NCBI RefSeq assembly: GCF_040183065.1
Contig: NC_091120.1
Location: forward strand, 181,892,896 to 181,956,895
Direction of reading: 5' to 3'
Source of the DNA: Periplaneta americana
Taxonomy: Eukaryota; Arthropoda; Insecta; Blattodea; Blattidae
Length of the DNA stretch: 64,000 nucleotides
Part shown: positions 1 to 11,330 of the stretch, in pieces
Layout: each line of letters begins with the position of its first letter
How positions within the stretch are numbered: the first letter of the stretch is position 1
Position numbers and translations under genes: made by a program
The notes under the pieces: model-generated
The model's input: the letters and a program-made list of their open reading frames with translations, nothing else
Told to the model about the DNA's origin: nothing
Databases searched by the model: none

Positions 1-1215
1 TGTCGTAGCTCTTATGATAATAAATCCAACGCACTGTAATTCAGCAAATAATTGAGCGGCAAATAACGTCCTCGTGTGCTTTCTGCAAACGCCAACGAAA
101 GAGCCAAAATGGCGGGCGATTATATTAAGTATTTATCGAGCCTCAAGAAATGCATGACGTCTTCACCAGCGAATCACAAGACGCACACGTTTAGATGTAG
201 CCGACCTGTAACGTGATTGGCTGCCGGAAATTAGCTACAACAACGTCGCAATGAAAACTGAAAAAAAAATAACCGTTAAAAATAACGTTAGACCCGCACT
301 CATTGTTGCCTTGACAAATAAACACAAGCGATAATTAAAACGCTTACTGTTATACATTTTTGCACGGCAGCACTCATTGTTGCAAAGAGAATATGAACTG
401 ACTGAAAGACAATAATATACATTCGGTGAAGTCACTTTCATTGTAGCGGTTATATAAATAAATTAAAATATTATACCTGTAGGCAATTTTTAATAATAAA
501 TTAATAAATAATAGATAAATAATCAAATAAAGACAAAAAAGCTTTTATTTTGTTAATTAGGCATTTACATTAAAAAAGACAGAAAAGGGCAACATAAAAC
601 TGTGACGTTTCAATCACAAAGGTATAATTCGTACAGATTTACTTTCAAAATGGAGATAGGTTTTAACACATTTAAAAAGGCATTCTGCCAAAGTTCCGGT
701 TTCTGATGAACAACAAAATTACGACGGCCTGTTACAATATTTTGAGTGCCTATTTTTTTATATTTTAGAGTTTAAACCTACATTTTAATGTCTTAAAATC
801 TCGGAATGGTATCAACTTCGCTACTTCTTTCAACGAAGGAAAACCGCAAAATTGTTGATTGGTTGAATATCCCGATACCATATTACTACTCTTCACGAGA
901 TGCAAAAACGTGTCTTTGAATGTAAACACAGGGTACGGATAATGTTGAAATAGCGTGTGGCCTCTATTTGCTCTCATGGCTTATGTTGAGGGAACCCATT
1001 TTATTTGACTATATCCATAGTTTTCTGTGCTTTCTTAATATCGCCCACCGTTATTTACACTGACATATTAAACTCGTTTAGCTTTCCAATTATTTGAAAT
1101 TCTGAAAATATGGAGTCCAGTCAAGAACACTCTTCTCTAAATCCTTTCTGTATCTCAAAACGGGGACAATGACGTGATCTAATGTTACGCAATGAATGCA
1201 TAATCATCTTCATTT
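1..1215. other. AT-rich sequence with no recognised gene
   Basis: No open frame longer than about 70 codons and no recognisable protein. The 14-mer gcactcattgttgc occurs twice in direct orientation, at 296-309 and 370-383. The first 240 bases are less AT-rich than the rest and could be an old repeat, but I cannot assign a family. Confidence 0.5.
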
Positions 1216-1264
1216 CATTCACACGTTATCAGAGATGTTGATACAACGTCGTAAAATAACCCAT
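1216..1264 (+). repeat. 3' end fragment of a tRNA-derived SINE
   Basis: The segment ending in gttgatacaacgtcgtaaa ataaccca matches the 3' terminus of the longer SINE copies at 1523-1765 (opposite strand) and 10337-10585. Only the tail is present and the tRNA-like head is missing, so it is a heavily 5'-truncated copy. Confidence 0.7.
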
Positions 1265-1454
1265 TAAAAAAAGAAAAAATGAACTTATTATGGTGCATTG
1301 TTACAAACAGTAGTAAGATTTTGTATTCTACAAATTGCATTTCTTTTTTTACTCAAATACATATTGGAGAAGATTAGACAAAAAATAATGACTTCTCTAT
1401 ACATAAATTGTACTTCAAAAGAAATATTTAGCAAAATTAAAATTATTAATTGTT

Positions 1455-2431
1455 AAGTAAAATTAAAATTATTGTCTCGTGACGAGAATATTGTACGAAA
1501 TGTAAATATATATTTTTTAATTGGGTTATTTTACGACGCTGTATCAACATCTAGGTTATTTAGCGTCTGAATGATATGAAGGTGATAATGCCGGTGAAAT
1601 GAGCCCGGGGTCCAGCACCGAAAGTTACCCAGCATTTGCTCGTATTGGGTTGAGGGAAAACCCCGGAAAAAACCTCAACCAGGTAACTTGCCCCGAACGG
1701 GATTCGAACCCGGGCCACCTGGTTTCGCAGCCAGACGCGCTGACCGTTACTCCACAGGAGTGGACTATAAAAATTGGAAATTTATCCTTTCAAGAGGTGG
1801 AAAAATTCAAATACCTGGGAGCAACAGTAACAAATATGAATGATACTCGGGAGGAAATTAAACACAAAATAATGTGGGAAATGCCTGTTATTATTCGGTC
1901 GAGAAGCTTTTATCATCCAGTCTGTTGTCAAAAAATCTGAAAGTTAGAATTTATAGAACAGTTATATTACCGGTTGTTCTTTATGGTTGTGAAACTTGGA
2001 CTATCACTTTGAGAGAGGAACATGGGTTAAGGGTGTTTGAGAATAAGGTATTAAGGAAAATATTTGGGGCTAAGAGGGATGAAGTTACAGGAGAATGGAG
2101 AAAGTTACAAAACACAGAACTGCAGCATTGTATTCTTCGCCTGAGATAATTAGGAACATTAAATCAAGACGTTTGAAATGGGCAGGGCATGTAACACGTA
2201 TGGGCGAATCCAGAAATGCATACAGAGTGTTAGTTGGGAGGGCGGAGGAAAAAAGACCTTTAGGGAGGCCGAGACGTAGATGGGAAGATAATATTAAAAT
2301 GGATTTGAGGGAGGTGGGATATGATGATAGAGACTGGATTAATCTTGCTCAGGATAGGGACCAATGGCGGGCATATGTGAGGGCGGCAATGAACCTCCGG
2401 GTTCCTTAAAAGCCAGTAAGTAAGTAAGTAA
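1455..2431 (+). mobile_element. Family A non-LTR retrotransposon fragment, interrupted by a SINE
   Basis: A 5'-truncated LINE covering the end of the reverse-transcriptase domain and the C-terminal region. Before the SINE, 1455-1515 matches the segment of the second copy that encodes the stretch around [10 protein letters not shown] (about 3530-3575). After the SINE the frame resumes with KIGNLSF, the VLYGCETWT motif and [18 protein letters not shown], and ends with [19 protein letters not shown] and MNLRVP at 2409. The reading frame is broken between 1874 and 2149, so it is not functional. The 3' end carries the family signature agccagtaagtaagtaagta, a GTAA-type tail. The catalytic YADD box lies upstream and is absent here. 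Confidence 0.9.
1523..1765 (-). repeat. tRNA-derived SINE nested in the LINE
   Basis: Read on the minus strand it starts gtccactcctgtggagtaac. It has an A-box-like segment (taacggtcagcgcgtctgg), a B-box (gggttcgaatccc) and a conserved non-tRNA body, and ends gttgatacagcgtcgtaaaa taaccc. LINE family A sequence flanks both ends and is collinear across it (attgtacgaaatgtaaatata before, tataaaaattggaaattta after), so the SINE inserted into an existing LINE copy. The same family occurs at 9222, 10337, 22201 and 22671. Confidence 0.92.
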
Positions 2432-2813
2432 TTCTTAATTTTACATAAATTGCTAAAAGTCCTAAATTTCTCTTCTTTTGCCACCTAGAAATCCGTCCTC
2501 TAGTCATAAATACCATATCATAAGTTAAACCAATCTTGGGCAGAATCGAACACTGTCTACCCCAATTTTTTATGAATCGAAACTTTCACTCGAATACTGT
2601 CGAATACGAGAACTCCATTACTGTTCAAGTAATGATCTCATATCTCTATTCGAATGGTTGGTATTCAGTAGCTAATAATTTCATTCGGATTAATGACGAG
2701 GTTCTATGTCATCAAGATGTTTTCATTCGCAAGATGCCGTTCAAGATTAACAAGATTATTATTTGCTTACATTAATTAAAATCAAGCTCATCAAATTATC
2801 ATGATTATACCAT
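2432..2813. other. No feature seen
   Basis: AT-rich sequence between a LINE tail and a TIR element. A 79-codon open frame is present on the plus strand, but it has no recognisable motif and I take it as chance. Confidence 0.4.
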
Positions 2814-3275
2814 TGAGGGGTGTTTAGCAAAAACGTCAGTTGTCCAAAATCATATTTTTGTGGGAATCTTGAAAAAACTTCACAGCATCAACTATTATTG
2901 GCATTTGACGTCGGTAATTTGTATGGACACACTTCTTAGTTATTGGATTATCTGCAGTATGTTGTTTACGCATAACGTATAATATTTGGATAGTTGGAGC
3001 AAAAAATCCTTAGGACAAATGACATTTTTACTTGAGTTCCACATTCACAATGCAGAATACAAAATTCAACAAAACAAACTAGCGCATGCAACTGCTACTC
3101 TATGCGATGGTGCTGCCAACACTGTGTACGGTTTAAAGCCATTCGACATTGTACTATTGACGTTTTCAAAGAACTGAATACTTGTGTTCATGCATGTTCC
3201 AAAGGACTATCAGATGCGCTCTAACTAAAATTACCAGATTTTGGACAACTGACGTTTTTGCTAGACACCCCTCAA
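2814..3275. mobile_element. Non-autonomous DNA transposon with 38-bp terminal inverted repeats
   Basis: The left end (2814-2851, tgaggggtgtttagcaaaaa and onward) and right end (3237-3275) are inverted copies of each other over about 38 bp with one mismatch. The 462-bp element encloses a 63-codon open frame (2986-3177) with no recognisable transposase motif, so it appears non-autonomous. An internal segment near 3010-3030 (ttaggacaaatgacattttt) resembles the TIR core, suggesting a subterminal repeat. Target duplication is unclear, so the superfamily is not assigned. Confidence 0.85.
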
Positions 3276-3317
3276 ATAATATACAGTAATACAAAATACA
3301 TTAATAATAAATTGATG

Positions 3318-4231
3318 GTAATTCTGGTTGCTCTAGAGTATGCCATTAGGAAAGTCCAGGATAACAGAGAGGGCTTGGAATTGAACGGGTTACATCAGCC
3401 GCTTGTCTATGCGGATGACGTGAATATGTTAGGAGAAAATCCACAAACGATTAGGGAAAACGCGGGAATTTTACTGGAAGCAAGTAAAGAGATAGGTTTG
3501 GAAGTAAATCCCGAAAAGACAAATTATATGATTATGTCTCGTGAAGAGAATATTGTACGAAATGGAAATATAAAAATTGGAAATTTATCCTTTGAAGAGG
3601 TGGAAAAATTCAAATACCTGGGAGCAACAGTAACAAATATAAATGATACTCGGGAGGTAATTAAACACAGAATAAATATGGGAAATGCCTGTTATTATTC
3701 GGTTGAGAAACTTTTATCATCCAGTCTGCTGTCAAAAAATCTTAAAGTTAGAATTTATAAAACAGTTATATTACCGGTTGTTCTTTATGGTGGTGAAACT
3801 TGGACTCTCACTTTGAGAGAGGAATATAGGTTAAGGGTGTTTGAGAATAAGGTACTTAGGAAAATATTTGGGGCTAAGAGGGATGAAGTTACAGGAGAAT
3901 GGAGAAAGTTACACAACACAGAACTGCATGCATTGTATTCTTCACCTGACATAATTAGAAACATTAAATCCACACGTTTGAGATGGGCAGGGCATGTAGC
4001 ACGTATGGGCGAATCCAGAAATGCATATAAAGTGTTACTTCGGAGACCTGAGGAAAAAGGACCTTTAGGGAGGCCGAGACGTAGATGGGAGGATAATATC
4101 AAAATGGATTTGAAGTCGTGGGATATGATGATAGAGAATGCATTAATCTTGCTCAGGATAGGGACCTATGGCGGGCTTATGTGAGGGCGGCAATCTACCT
4201 CCGGGTTCCTTAATAGCTAATTGTAAGTAAT
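3318..4231 (+). mobile_element. Family A non-LTR retrotransposon fragment with RT catalytic box
   Basis: The longest open copy of family A in the window. The open frame runs to 4184, and its first 20 or so codons (from 3258) are unrelated flank. It contains the reverse-transcriptase palm motif YADD at about 3410, then [20 protein letters not shown], the [14 protein letters not shown] region, [12 protein letters not shown] (the usual Cys is Gly here), [11 protein letters not shown] and [12 protein letters not shown]. Near 4110 a small deletion shifts the frame, so the canonical C-terminus MNLRVP is out of frame, although the DNA still reads to ctccgggttccttaa at about 4212. The 5' end is truncated: endonuclease and N-terminal RT are missing. 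Confidence 0.92.
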
Positions 4232-4334
4232 ACAAAATACGAATCAAATTAAACGTTGCCAAAGTACTAATATATAAATACTTCTTTCACATTTAGGCCT
4301 ACTGTAAGTCCAATGGATATTAAGTAATATTGAT

Positions 4335-5148
4335 TCATAGTGTTGTCCAAGGGCAGGTCTTTCACTGCGAAACCCAGCATTCTCTAGTCTTTTCTATTTT
4401 CTGTCTTCCTCTTATTCTCCGCATATGATCCATTTATCTTAATGTCGTCTATCATCTGATTTCTTCTGCCCCGAACTCTTCTCCCGTTCACCATTCCTGC
4501 CAGTGCATCCTTCAGAAGGCAGTTCTTTCTCAAACAGTGTCCCAACCAATTCCTTTTCCTCTTCCTGATCAGTTTCAACATCATTCTTTCTTCAACCACT
4601 CTTTCAACACAGCTTCATTTCTCATTTCTGTCTGTCCATTTCACACACTCCATTCTTCTCCATATCCACATTTCAAATGTTTCTAGTCCCTTCTCTTCAC
4701 TTCGTCGTAATGTCCATGTTTCTGCCCCATACAACGCTACACTCCATACAAAGCACTTCACTAGTTTCTTTCTTAGTTCTTTCTCCAGAGATCTGAAGAA
4801 GATGCTCCTTTTTCTATTAAAAGCTTCCTTTGCCGTTGCTATCCTCCTTTTGACTTCTTGGCAGCATCTCACGTTACTGCTTGTAGTACACTCCAAGTAT
4901 TAGAAGCTGTCCACTTGCTCTACTGCCTCGTTTAGAATTCGCAAGTTTATCTTCTTTATTTTTTTTCCTATGACCATGGTCTTCGTCTTGTTTGCATTTA
5001 TATTCATCCCATACTGTTCACAGCTGTCATTTAGCTCCAGTAGTATATTATTTAGTATCTCTTCTGCTAACAACGTCATATCTTCAACGAAGCTTACGCA
5101 TTTTATTCTTGTTGAAGAAAGAAATTCGAATGTGCTTTTTACATAAAC
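4335..5148 (-). mobile_element. Family B non-LTR retrotransposon fragment
   Basis: On the minus strand, from 5148 down, the conceptual protein reads through an RT catalytic box degraded to FVEDM (intact family members are expected to have FADDM), then NANKTKTMVIGKKI, EVKRRIATAKEAFNRKRSI, VALYGAETWTLRRSEEKGLE and, after a frameshift, the C-terminal MMLKLIRKRKRNWLGHCLRK and VNGRRVRGRRNQMIDDIK. This differs from family A in sequence but has the same layout: RT thumb, an AETWT motif, and a basic GR-RGRR tail. The 3' end near 4335 corresponds to the motif gacctgcccttgg on the minus strand, shared with the copies at 41660 and 60572. Confidence 0.88.
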
Positions 5149-5149
5149 A

Positions 5150-5825
5150 CTGTTGCGAAATGGCAATATAAAAATTGGAAATTTATCTTTCGAAGAGGTG
5201 GAGAAGTTCAAATATCTTGGAGCAACAGGAACAAATATAAATGATACTAGGGAGGAAATTAAACACAGAATAAATATGGGAAATGCCTGTTATTCGGTTG
5301 AGAAGCTTTTATCATCCAGTCTGCTGTCAAAAATATGAAAGTTAGAATTTATAAAACAATTATATTACCGGGTGTTCTTTATGGTTGTGAAACTTGGACT
5401 CTCACGTTGAGAGAGGAACATAGGTTAAGGGTGTTTGAGAATAAGGTTCTTAGGAAAATATTTGGGGCTAAGATGGATGAAGTTACAGGAGAATGGAGAA
5501 AGTTACACAACACAGAACTGCACGTATTGTATTCTTCACCTGACATAATTAGGAACATTAAATCCAGACGTTTGAGATGGGCTGGGCATGTAGCACGTAT
5601 GGGCGAATACAGAAATGCATATAGAGAGTTATTTGTGAGGCCGGAGCGAAAAAGACCTTTAGGGAGGCCGAGACGTAGATGGGAAGATAACATTAAAATG
5701 GATTTGAGGGAGGTGGGATATGATGATAGAGAATGGATTAATCTTGCTCAGGATAGGGACCAATGGCGGGCTTATGTGAGGGCAGCAATGAACCTCCGGG
5801 TTCCTTAAAAGCCAGTAAGTAAGTA
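5150..5825 (+). mobile_element. Family A non-LTR retrotransposon fragment
   Basis: A 5'-truncated copy beginning within the [19 protein letters not shown] region and ending with [20 protein letters not shown], then MNLRVP at 5808, followed by the family 3' end agccagtaagtaagt. A short deletion and stop near 5335 (after [10 protein letters not shown]) splits the frame in two. It lies head to head with the family B fragment just upstream. The hexamer actgtt flanks both ends (about 5143 and 5825) and may be a short target duplication. Confidence 0.9.
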
Positions 5826-5833
5826 CTGTTATA

Positions 5834-6426
5834 CTGGGTGTTCAGTTCAAAATGTGTCTTGGCTCGCTGTATGCCGTCATGTGGCTAGCTGATGAGCCTA
5901 GAGAATTCAATCTTCCTACACTTCCGCAGCTCAGGTGTATAATCTAAGAGGCAGAGAAGTTGGCTAGCAAGTACGGCGTTCATTCTGAAGAGTACGTGCC
6001 GATACGTACGGTAACGCCGGTAGTGGCAGGAATGTGAACTGTTTGGAAATACGTATTGTCGGAATATGGGGAGAGGGTTAAGACGATTACTTACGTATTT
6101 GTCGACATTAACTTCGACGGTCAACATGGACACGGAGCATTTGATTTGTGTTGTGGAATGTTACCGTACGCAACCGATGATAACAAATACCCTGCGTACG
6201 ACTTGCCGGCGCAAAACACAGTTCGAAAGAGGTTATGGTAGCACACAGACCGTACAGACCGCCATCTGTTGCTACGACGTTCAAGTTATACCGTACACGT
6301 TCTCAAGTTCAGATTGAAGAACGCCTTAAATAATAGGCAACTTCTCTAACATATAAGCTGAAACTCGCTTCAAATCGGTGACCCAACAACAGTGACGTCA
6401 TGACACACTTTGAAATGAACACCCAG
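5834..6426. mobile_element. TA-flanked DNA transposon with CTGGGTGTTCA termini
   Basis: The left end ctgggtgttcagttcaaa (5834) and the inverted right end (6399-6426, ttgaaatgaacacccag) form terminal inverted repeats of roughly 25-30 bp. Both are flanked by TA (5832-5833 and 6427-6428), the target duplication of the Tc1/mariner superfamily. The 593-bp interior has open frames of up to 83 codons but no recognisable DDE motif, so it is probably a non-autonomous derivative. Confidence 0.82.
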
Positions 6427-7330
6427 TATTTCTTGCGCATATTAAAAATACTGTCACTACTTACACCAGCTTCAATGAAGAGCACAGAGCGTCTCTGAGA
6501 GCGTGTGTTTGCAACGCATAGATATTTAATATTGTTTAATAAATTTCAGTAAAGGTATTTGTATCTTAGCTCCAATGGTTTTCTGATTGTATGAGTGGGC
6601 TAAATGTGCTGACTCCTGAAAATGTTGGCGTTTTGTCTACCCCTGCTAAAATTTATCTTTTATCGCATGTAAGCTGCCCTTGAATAATTGTTTTATTATT
6701 GTTATTAAATCCAAGTGGTATTTTGTAGTGAGTACTATTTCTATTGTTCACCGACTTCCACAGGCAGGTACACGATTTCACAGACGTAAACACAGTACTG
6801 GAACGTGCGAGGAGATTGCTTCACTGTAGCTTAGAACTGCATTGAACGCAGAGCTCTCCGTACCAAGTGAAGCTACTTATGACGCCGTACACCTAATTTG
6901 TATTCAAAGTGACCAAACGCCCTGATCACATATATAACAGATTGACCATCGCAATGTTAAAACCGGTAGTATGTGGAAGAGAACAACCACCAGGATCGCC
7001 ACCGTCGACTGGAAACGAACGCTAGATGGAAGTACAGTTCCTCCATGCAATTCATATGAGAGTTATGACGTGACTCTTCCTACTGAATTCAGATGTCAAC
7101 GTCTCAGGCTCAAGTTCTCGTCGTTCCTTTTCATTTTATTGTGTTACAGGATAGTATAATGTAATAGTACAGTCCGATCCGTTTGGGTATGGATAATATT
7201 AATTCATTATTGTAAAGCTATTATGATAGTAGGAAAAATTTCTTGCTCGTTATATTATCATTAAAAGATGGGAGTTTCCACATATGACAATCAACAATGC
7301 ATAATCTGAAAGGACAAATGAAAATTGTAT
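6427..7330. other. No recognised gene
   Basis: Contains a 62-codon open frame at 6971-7159 (MWKRTTTRIATVDWKRT) with somewhat balanced codon content. No family is recognisable and no splice context is convincing. Confidence 0.35.
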
Positions 7331-7335
7331 ATGAT

Positions 7336-7755
7336 TAAAATGGCTACTGCAAATCAACCGCGGGTACAATGTGTTCTTTGATATGCTAAATTTGAGAGTG
7401 TTAATGAAGAGTTCGACGTGAGTATGGTGTGCATAATGTACCTAAATACGATTCCATAATGTGGTATTGAACATTTGTAGAAACAAGTTCTTTGTTAAAA
7501 AAAAAAAAACATGGAGGTCGCAGGCGAACCTAGTACGAGAAGCAGCTATCTCTTGGCTTGGCCCGCAAACTCCCTAGATCTAACCCCTCCTGAATTCTTC
7601 ATGTAGGCTTTTGTTAAAGACATTTTCTATTCACAGAAACCCAGGAACATTGATGATCTGAGAGTAAAAATTAATCAAGCTTTTCAACAAATTAGACTGT
7701 TGTACGTTGCAATAACAGATACTAACTCTACGAGTTCATTGAGCAACTATCTGTA
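7336..7755 (+). pseudogene. Decayed mariner-like (DUF4817-type) transposase relic
   Basis: Two parts of one transposase are visible with most of the middle missing. At about 7359-7470 a broken frame reads QPRVQCVL-YAKFESV and then EFDVSMVCIMYLNT, recalling the N-terminal helix-turn-helix of this family (RVQCVLWYAEF, FRREYGVHNVP). After an A-run at 7500-7510, 7540-7735 reads LAWPANSLDLTPPEFFM, a stop, then AFVKDIFYSQKPRNIDDLRV, the hallmark WPPRSPDLTPCDFFLWG plus VKD segment around the last catalytic Asp. Stops and frameshifts make it non-coding. The family call rests on known motif conservation. Confidence 0.75.
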
Positions 7756-8802
7756 CTGAAACGCAGCATTGGTAAAAAAGAAATAAAAAAACATATATAT
7801 TCAACGTAATTTTACTGTTCTAATTGCAGTGTCCCATTATACGGCTGTACTTCCCATACAGATGTCACAATAAGTACGAAAAATAAATTTAAATTCGCGG
7901 AATCCTATTGATTTTTAATCAATACAATACCAGCGCGTGTATTACAATATATTATATAACCAAAATCATTGCTATAGCCCTTAAAAATGGCAATTACATC
8001 AAAGTTCGTATTGCAAATTAAATTCAAGTCTCACATTTCAATAAAGCTGACTAGGGACAGAAATATGTTTAATATTTCATAAATGAATGACACAAAATAT
8101 GTAATATCAACAAACCTAACACCACGATCACATGCCAAAGAAAGTAACACATCATTCATTCCAACGTATGACAACTATGACAAATAGCCTAGTCACCTTT
8201 AACCGTTTCTTATTCAAGTCGGAATAATTTGTCATCTAAATATAGAAGCAAACACAACTCCTTAAACTGCAGTACTGCCTCCTTCAAAGCAATTCGGCAA
8301 ATTCTTAACTTTTAACCCCATTAATTCTTCTGTTTTATTAAAATTTAAAAAATGTCTTATCTTAAAGTTATCCCAGAATCGTCTAACACTGAAACCACGT
8401 AGATCAAAGAATTAAATGTCCTCAAATCTGATACAGATCATCAGACGTTTGACAACGTTCACATCACTTAATTCAAGACCTTAAAATTACGAATTCGATT
8501 ACCAACAAGTGTTACGTGATTTATGTTATATTAAATACTGCGATAACGTGAAAATTAACCAAAGGAAAGAAATAAAACTAAAGTATATATCAGCATATCC
8601 AGAAAAAAACCGTTATTTAAAATAGAAAACTACGTTTTATTAAGAGAAATATTGTCTTAAAAATCTCTTTCCTGCTATAAATTAAGAACTCCAAGCCAAT
8701 TGATATGTTCTACGCTATTAAAATTTAAAAATATTTCCTGAGATGATTGGAATGGAAATTACTGTGGCCCAAAGAATTTATTCTAACCCGATGCGGTATT
8801 CC
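7756..8802. other. No feature seen
   Basis: AT-rich sequence without long open frames, inverted repeats or recognisable repeat ends. Confidence 0.4.
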
Positions 8803-8989
8803 CACAGTCTAATATATACAGTCACGAAGCTCAATACGTAGTAAATATGCATCCATAGATAGTTGCTAACCACTAGGATCGCTAATATCGCCTCATTACA
8901 GACAATGCAAAATAGTACCGGCACACACTATTGTTCCTAGCACCCTCACAACTCAAGTTTCGTGACTGTATATACTAGACTAGACTGTG
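8803..8989. mobile_element. 187-bp MITE with CACAGTCTA termini (copy 1)
   Basis: The ends are inverted repeats: cacagtctaatatatacagt then cacgaagct on the left, and agtttcgtgactgtatatac then tagactgtg on the right. The whole unit recurs in the opposite orientation at 26068-26248. The right end has an extra tagac direct duplication. No coding capacity. Confidence 0.85.
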
Positions 8990-9221
8990 ATACTACCTAA
9001 TACGTAACAAGGTGCCCATCATTTAATTCATAAAAGATGAAGTCTGGTATTTGATCATTCAACGTTGCAAGTTAATCCTACTTGTACCGAAAATCGATTA
9101 TTTTTTAAAGTTATAAAATGTGTTACATAAAGCAGAGATACCTCAGAAATAAGGCCTGCAAAAGAACAACGAAAACCTTGCATCTTTAATAGAAATCAAA
9201 GTTATACAATAGCATAGTCTA

Positions 9222-9410
9222 CCGTTGTGCAGTAACGGTTAACATGCCTGACCGTGAAACGAGCGGGCCCAGGTTCAAATCCTGGTTGGGGCAAGTTATC
9301 TGGTTGAGATTTTCGCCGAAGTTTTCTCTCAACTTTATTACAAAGCAGAATTGCTGGTAACTTATGGCGTTGAACATTGGATCATTTCGCCATCATAATT
9401 ACACTTCTAC
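9222..9410 (+). repeat. Degenerate tRNA-derived SINE
   Basis: The head gtgcagtaacggttaacatg and B-box ggttcaaatcc followed by ggttggggcaagttatctgg match the SINE family at 10337, with a diverged body (gagattttcgccgaagtttt) decaying toward 9400. No target duplication is visible, so it looks older. Confidence 0.75.
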
Positions 9411-9442
9411 CTCTGATTGAGATTCTGGCTGATATGTTCTGT

Positions 9443-9688
9443 ACTTACAAATGGTTTTTAAGGAACCCGCAGGTTAATTGCCGCCCTCACGTAAGCCCGC
9501 CATCGGATCCTATCCTGTGCAAGATTAGGCCTAATCCAGTCTCTACCATCATATCCCACCTCCCTCAAATCCATTTTAATATTATCCTCCCATCTACGTC
9601 TCGGCCTCCCCCAAAGGTATTTTTCTCTCCGGTCTCCCAACTAACACTCTATATGCATTTCTGGATTCGCCCACAAGCCCTGATATGT
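9443..9688 (-). mobile_element. Family A LINE, short 3' fragment
   Basis: On the minus strand it encodes the C-terminal part from about RNAYRVL through [20 protein letters not shown] to INLRVP, followed by the 3' tail (cttac, the complement of GTAAG) at 9443. Strongly 5'-truncated, with a 3-bp-class insertion in NLAQDR. Confidence 0.88.
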
Positions 9689-9825
9689 ACTGTAGGCCTA
9701 CATCTAAATTATAAGACAGTACATTTCTCTTGACGATATGTGTCAGGGGAAGAAAAATATTGTTTGTATAGACCTACATCTGAAGTCTGATTAGTGTAAC
9801 ATGTTACTTGTCAGCGATGTATGCA

Positions 9826-9935
9826 ATGGAGGAGAAAAGGAACTGGCCATCCTACCCCATTGCCTCATGAGTGATGGCTTATTGATCCCACTTATGATGT
9901 TCAAACCTATCTTCGGACAGTTGACTACACAACGC
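9826..9935 (+). repeat. Dispersed repeat of unknown class (copy 1)
   Basis: The segment ggagaaaaggaactggccat through tcttcggacagttgacta matches, inverted, the segment at 32700-32815 with clear but imperfect identity over about 110 bp (shared landmarks: tcatgagtgatg, gttcaaacctgtctt, ggacagttgact). No tRNA-like promoter boxes and no TIR were seen. Confidence 0.65.
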
Positions 9936-10324
9936 CAATTACACTTCTTGACTAAACAGCAACAATTACACTCTCTCTCTCTCTCTTACATCATCTCCGT
10001 TTCTTTCCCATATTTCAGGCTTGTTCCGAACTTGAAGCACGTGGTATGTGGTCATTAGTTGCTGATGGTAGTGCTATGTACCGTGTGCTCTCGCCTGGGC
10101 TATGGTAGCTCGTGGGACCGGAGTTGAGGGATCACTGTGATGCCTACGCGGAAAGGTAAAGGATTATGTAGGCTGTAGGGGAGTTCGGAGGCGACCCACA
10201 GGAGAATGTGTTGCGCGGCGGCCTTTGGGCATGCACACCGTTTCAGTCCGGATAATACAATGTGTTCACCCAAGTAATCCCCAGTTCGTGCCCCTCCCCT
10301 CAAAGGAGACTAATAGATAGACAG
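9936..10324. other. Unassigned segment with a GC-richer core
   Basis: Contains (ct)n at about 9972-9986 and a GC-richer stretch 10085-10260 (gcgcggcggcctttgggcat). Open frames exist on both strands without recognisable motifs. Confidence 0.35.
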
Positions 10325-10336
10325 ATACACAATAGT

Positions 10337-10585
10337 GTCCACACCTGTGGAGTAACGGTTAGCGCGTCTGGCCGCGAAACCAGGTGGCCCGGGTTCGATT
10401 CCCGGTCGGGGCAAGTTACCTGGTTGAGGTTTTTTCCGGGGTTTTCCTTCAACCCAATATGAGCTAATGTTGGGTAATTTTCGGTACTGGACCCCGGAAT
10501 CATTTCACCGGCATTATCACCATCTCATTCAGACGCTAAATAACCTAAGCTGTTGATAAAGCGTCGTAAAATAACCTATAGTAAA
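10337..10585 (+). repeat. Full-length tRNA-derived SINE with a perfect target duplication
   Basis: The head ccacacctgtggagtaacgg holds an A-box-like taacggttagcgcgtctgg and a B-box gggttcgattccc. The body reads gttacctggttgaggttttt and onward to cattatcaccatctcattca, and the end is gttgataaagcgtcgtaaaa taacc. It is bracketed by the 12-mer atacacaatagt at 10325-10336 and again at 10586-10597, a target-site duplication typical of LINE-mobilised insertion. This is the cleanest copy of the family in the window. Confidence 0.95.
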
Positions 10586-10658
10586 ATACACAATAGTATG
10601 CAGATGACGTTTAAAACCTCTAAACGTCAAAACTGTAATGAAGTAATTTTGCAAAAAT

Positions 10659-10717
10659 CGATGATGATGATGATGATGATAATGATGATGATGATGATAA
10701 TAATATTATTATGGATA

Positions 10718-10783
<66 letters not shown>
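10659..10783. repeat. Compound (ATG/ATA)n - (ATT)n microsatellite
   Basis: Runs of gat/aat repeats pass into about 20 pure tat/att units. Any open frame across it is low-complexity and not a gene. Confidence 0.95.
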
Positions 10784-10810
10784 AAATACTTACGCACAAA
10801 ATATAGAAAC

Positions 10811-11330
10811 TGAGATGGGATAAACTGTTCTTTTTAAAAATGAATCGATTTTAGTAAAAATAACGCATATAACCCTAAGAGAGTTTAATAACGACAAGAT
10901 ATTATTCGATAATATTTTTTGCGGTATATTAATTAACACCATGTCATAAACACCACAAACATATTCTCCATCAATGGACAGCTAATAATTATTAATATCA
11001 GATTTATTAGGGAATTTGAATCGTACAAATAAATTGGTACTACACAGTGTTGCACGAAGGCCGTGTGGAAAATCTATTATATCTACTTTCGATTGGATAT
11101 TGGTGAGAGCCCTATACGTGGCCTTTGCATACAACAAAGAGGAAGTAAAATGTTTAGAACTGAGAGGATAAAAAGAAGTTTAGAAATTGAACTGTTTATC
11201 TCTTGGAACCATGTGGAACGTTGAAGTGATCAGTGGAGCAGTGTAACACTCTTTGGAACAGTTGGGACAGACTATTTCACGATACGAAACATTTAAAAAA
11301 AACTGTTCCAGCTATTTTTACCCATCTCTA
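10811..11330. mobile_element. Non-autonomous hAT-like transposon with 8-bp target duplication
   Basis: The element starts tgagatggga and ends tacccatctcta, giving short TIRs around TAGAGATGGG (one base deleted on the left). Subterminal similarity continues (aaactgttctttttaaa on the left; the complement of aaactgttcca on the right). The 8-mer atagaaac directly flanks both ends (10803-10810 and 11331-11338). An 8-bp duplication with short TIRs is the hAT signature. The 520-bp interior has no transposase motif. Confidence 0.88.

Noticed and set aside
2986-3177. Transposase in the 2814-3275 element
   Set aside because: Only 63 codons with no DDE-like or zinc-finger motif; the element looks non-autonomous.
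3785-4102. Minus-strand 105-codon frame in the LINE region
   Set aside because: Antisense shadow of the LINE A protein; the same shadow recurs in other copies.
10553-10813. 86-codon open frame rich in Met and Ile
   Set aside because: It is translation of the ATG/ATT microsatellite at 10659-10783.
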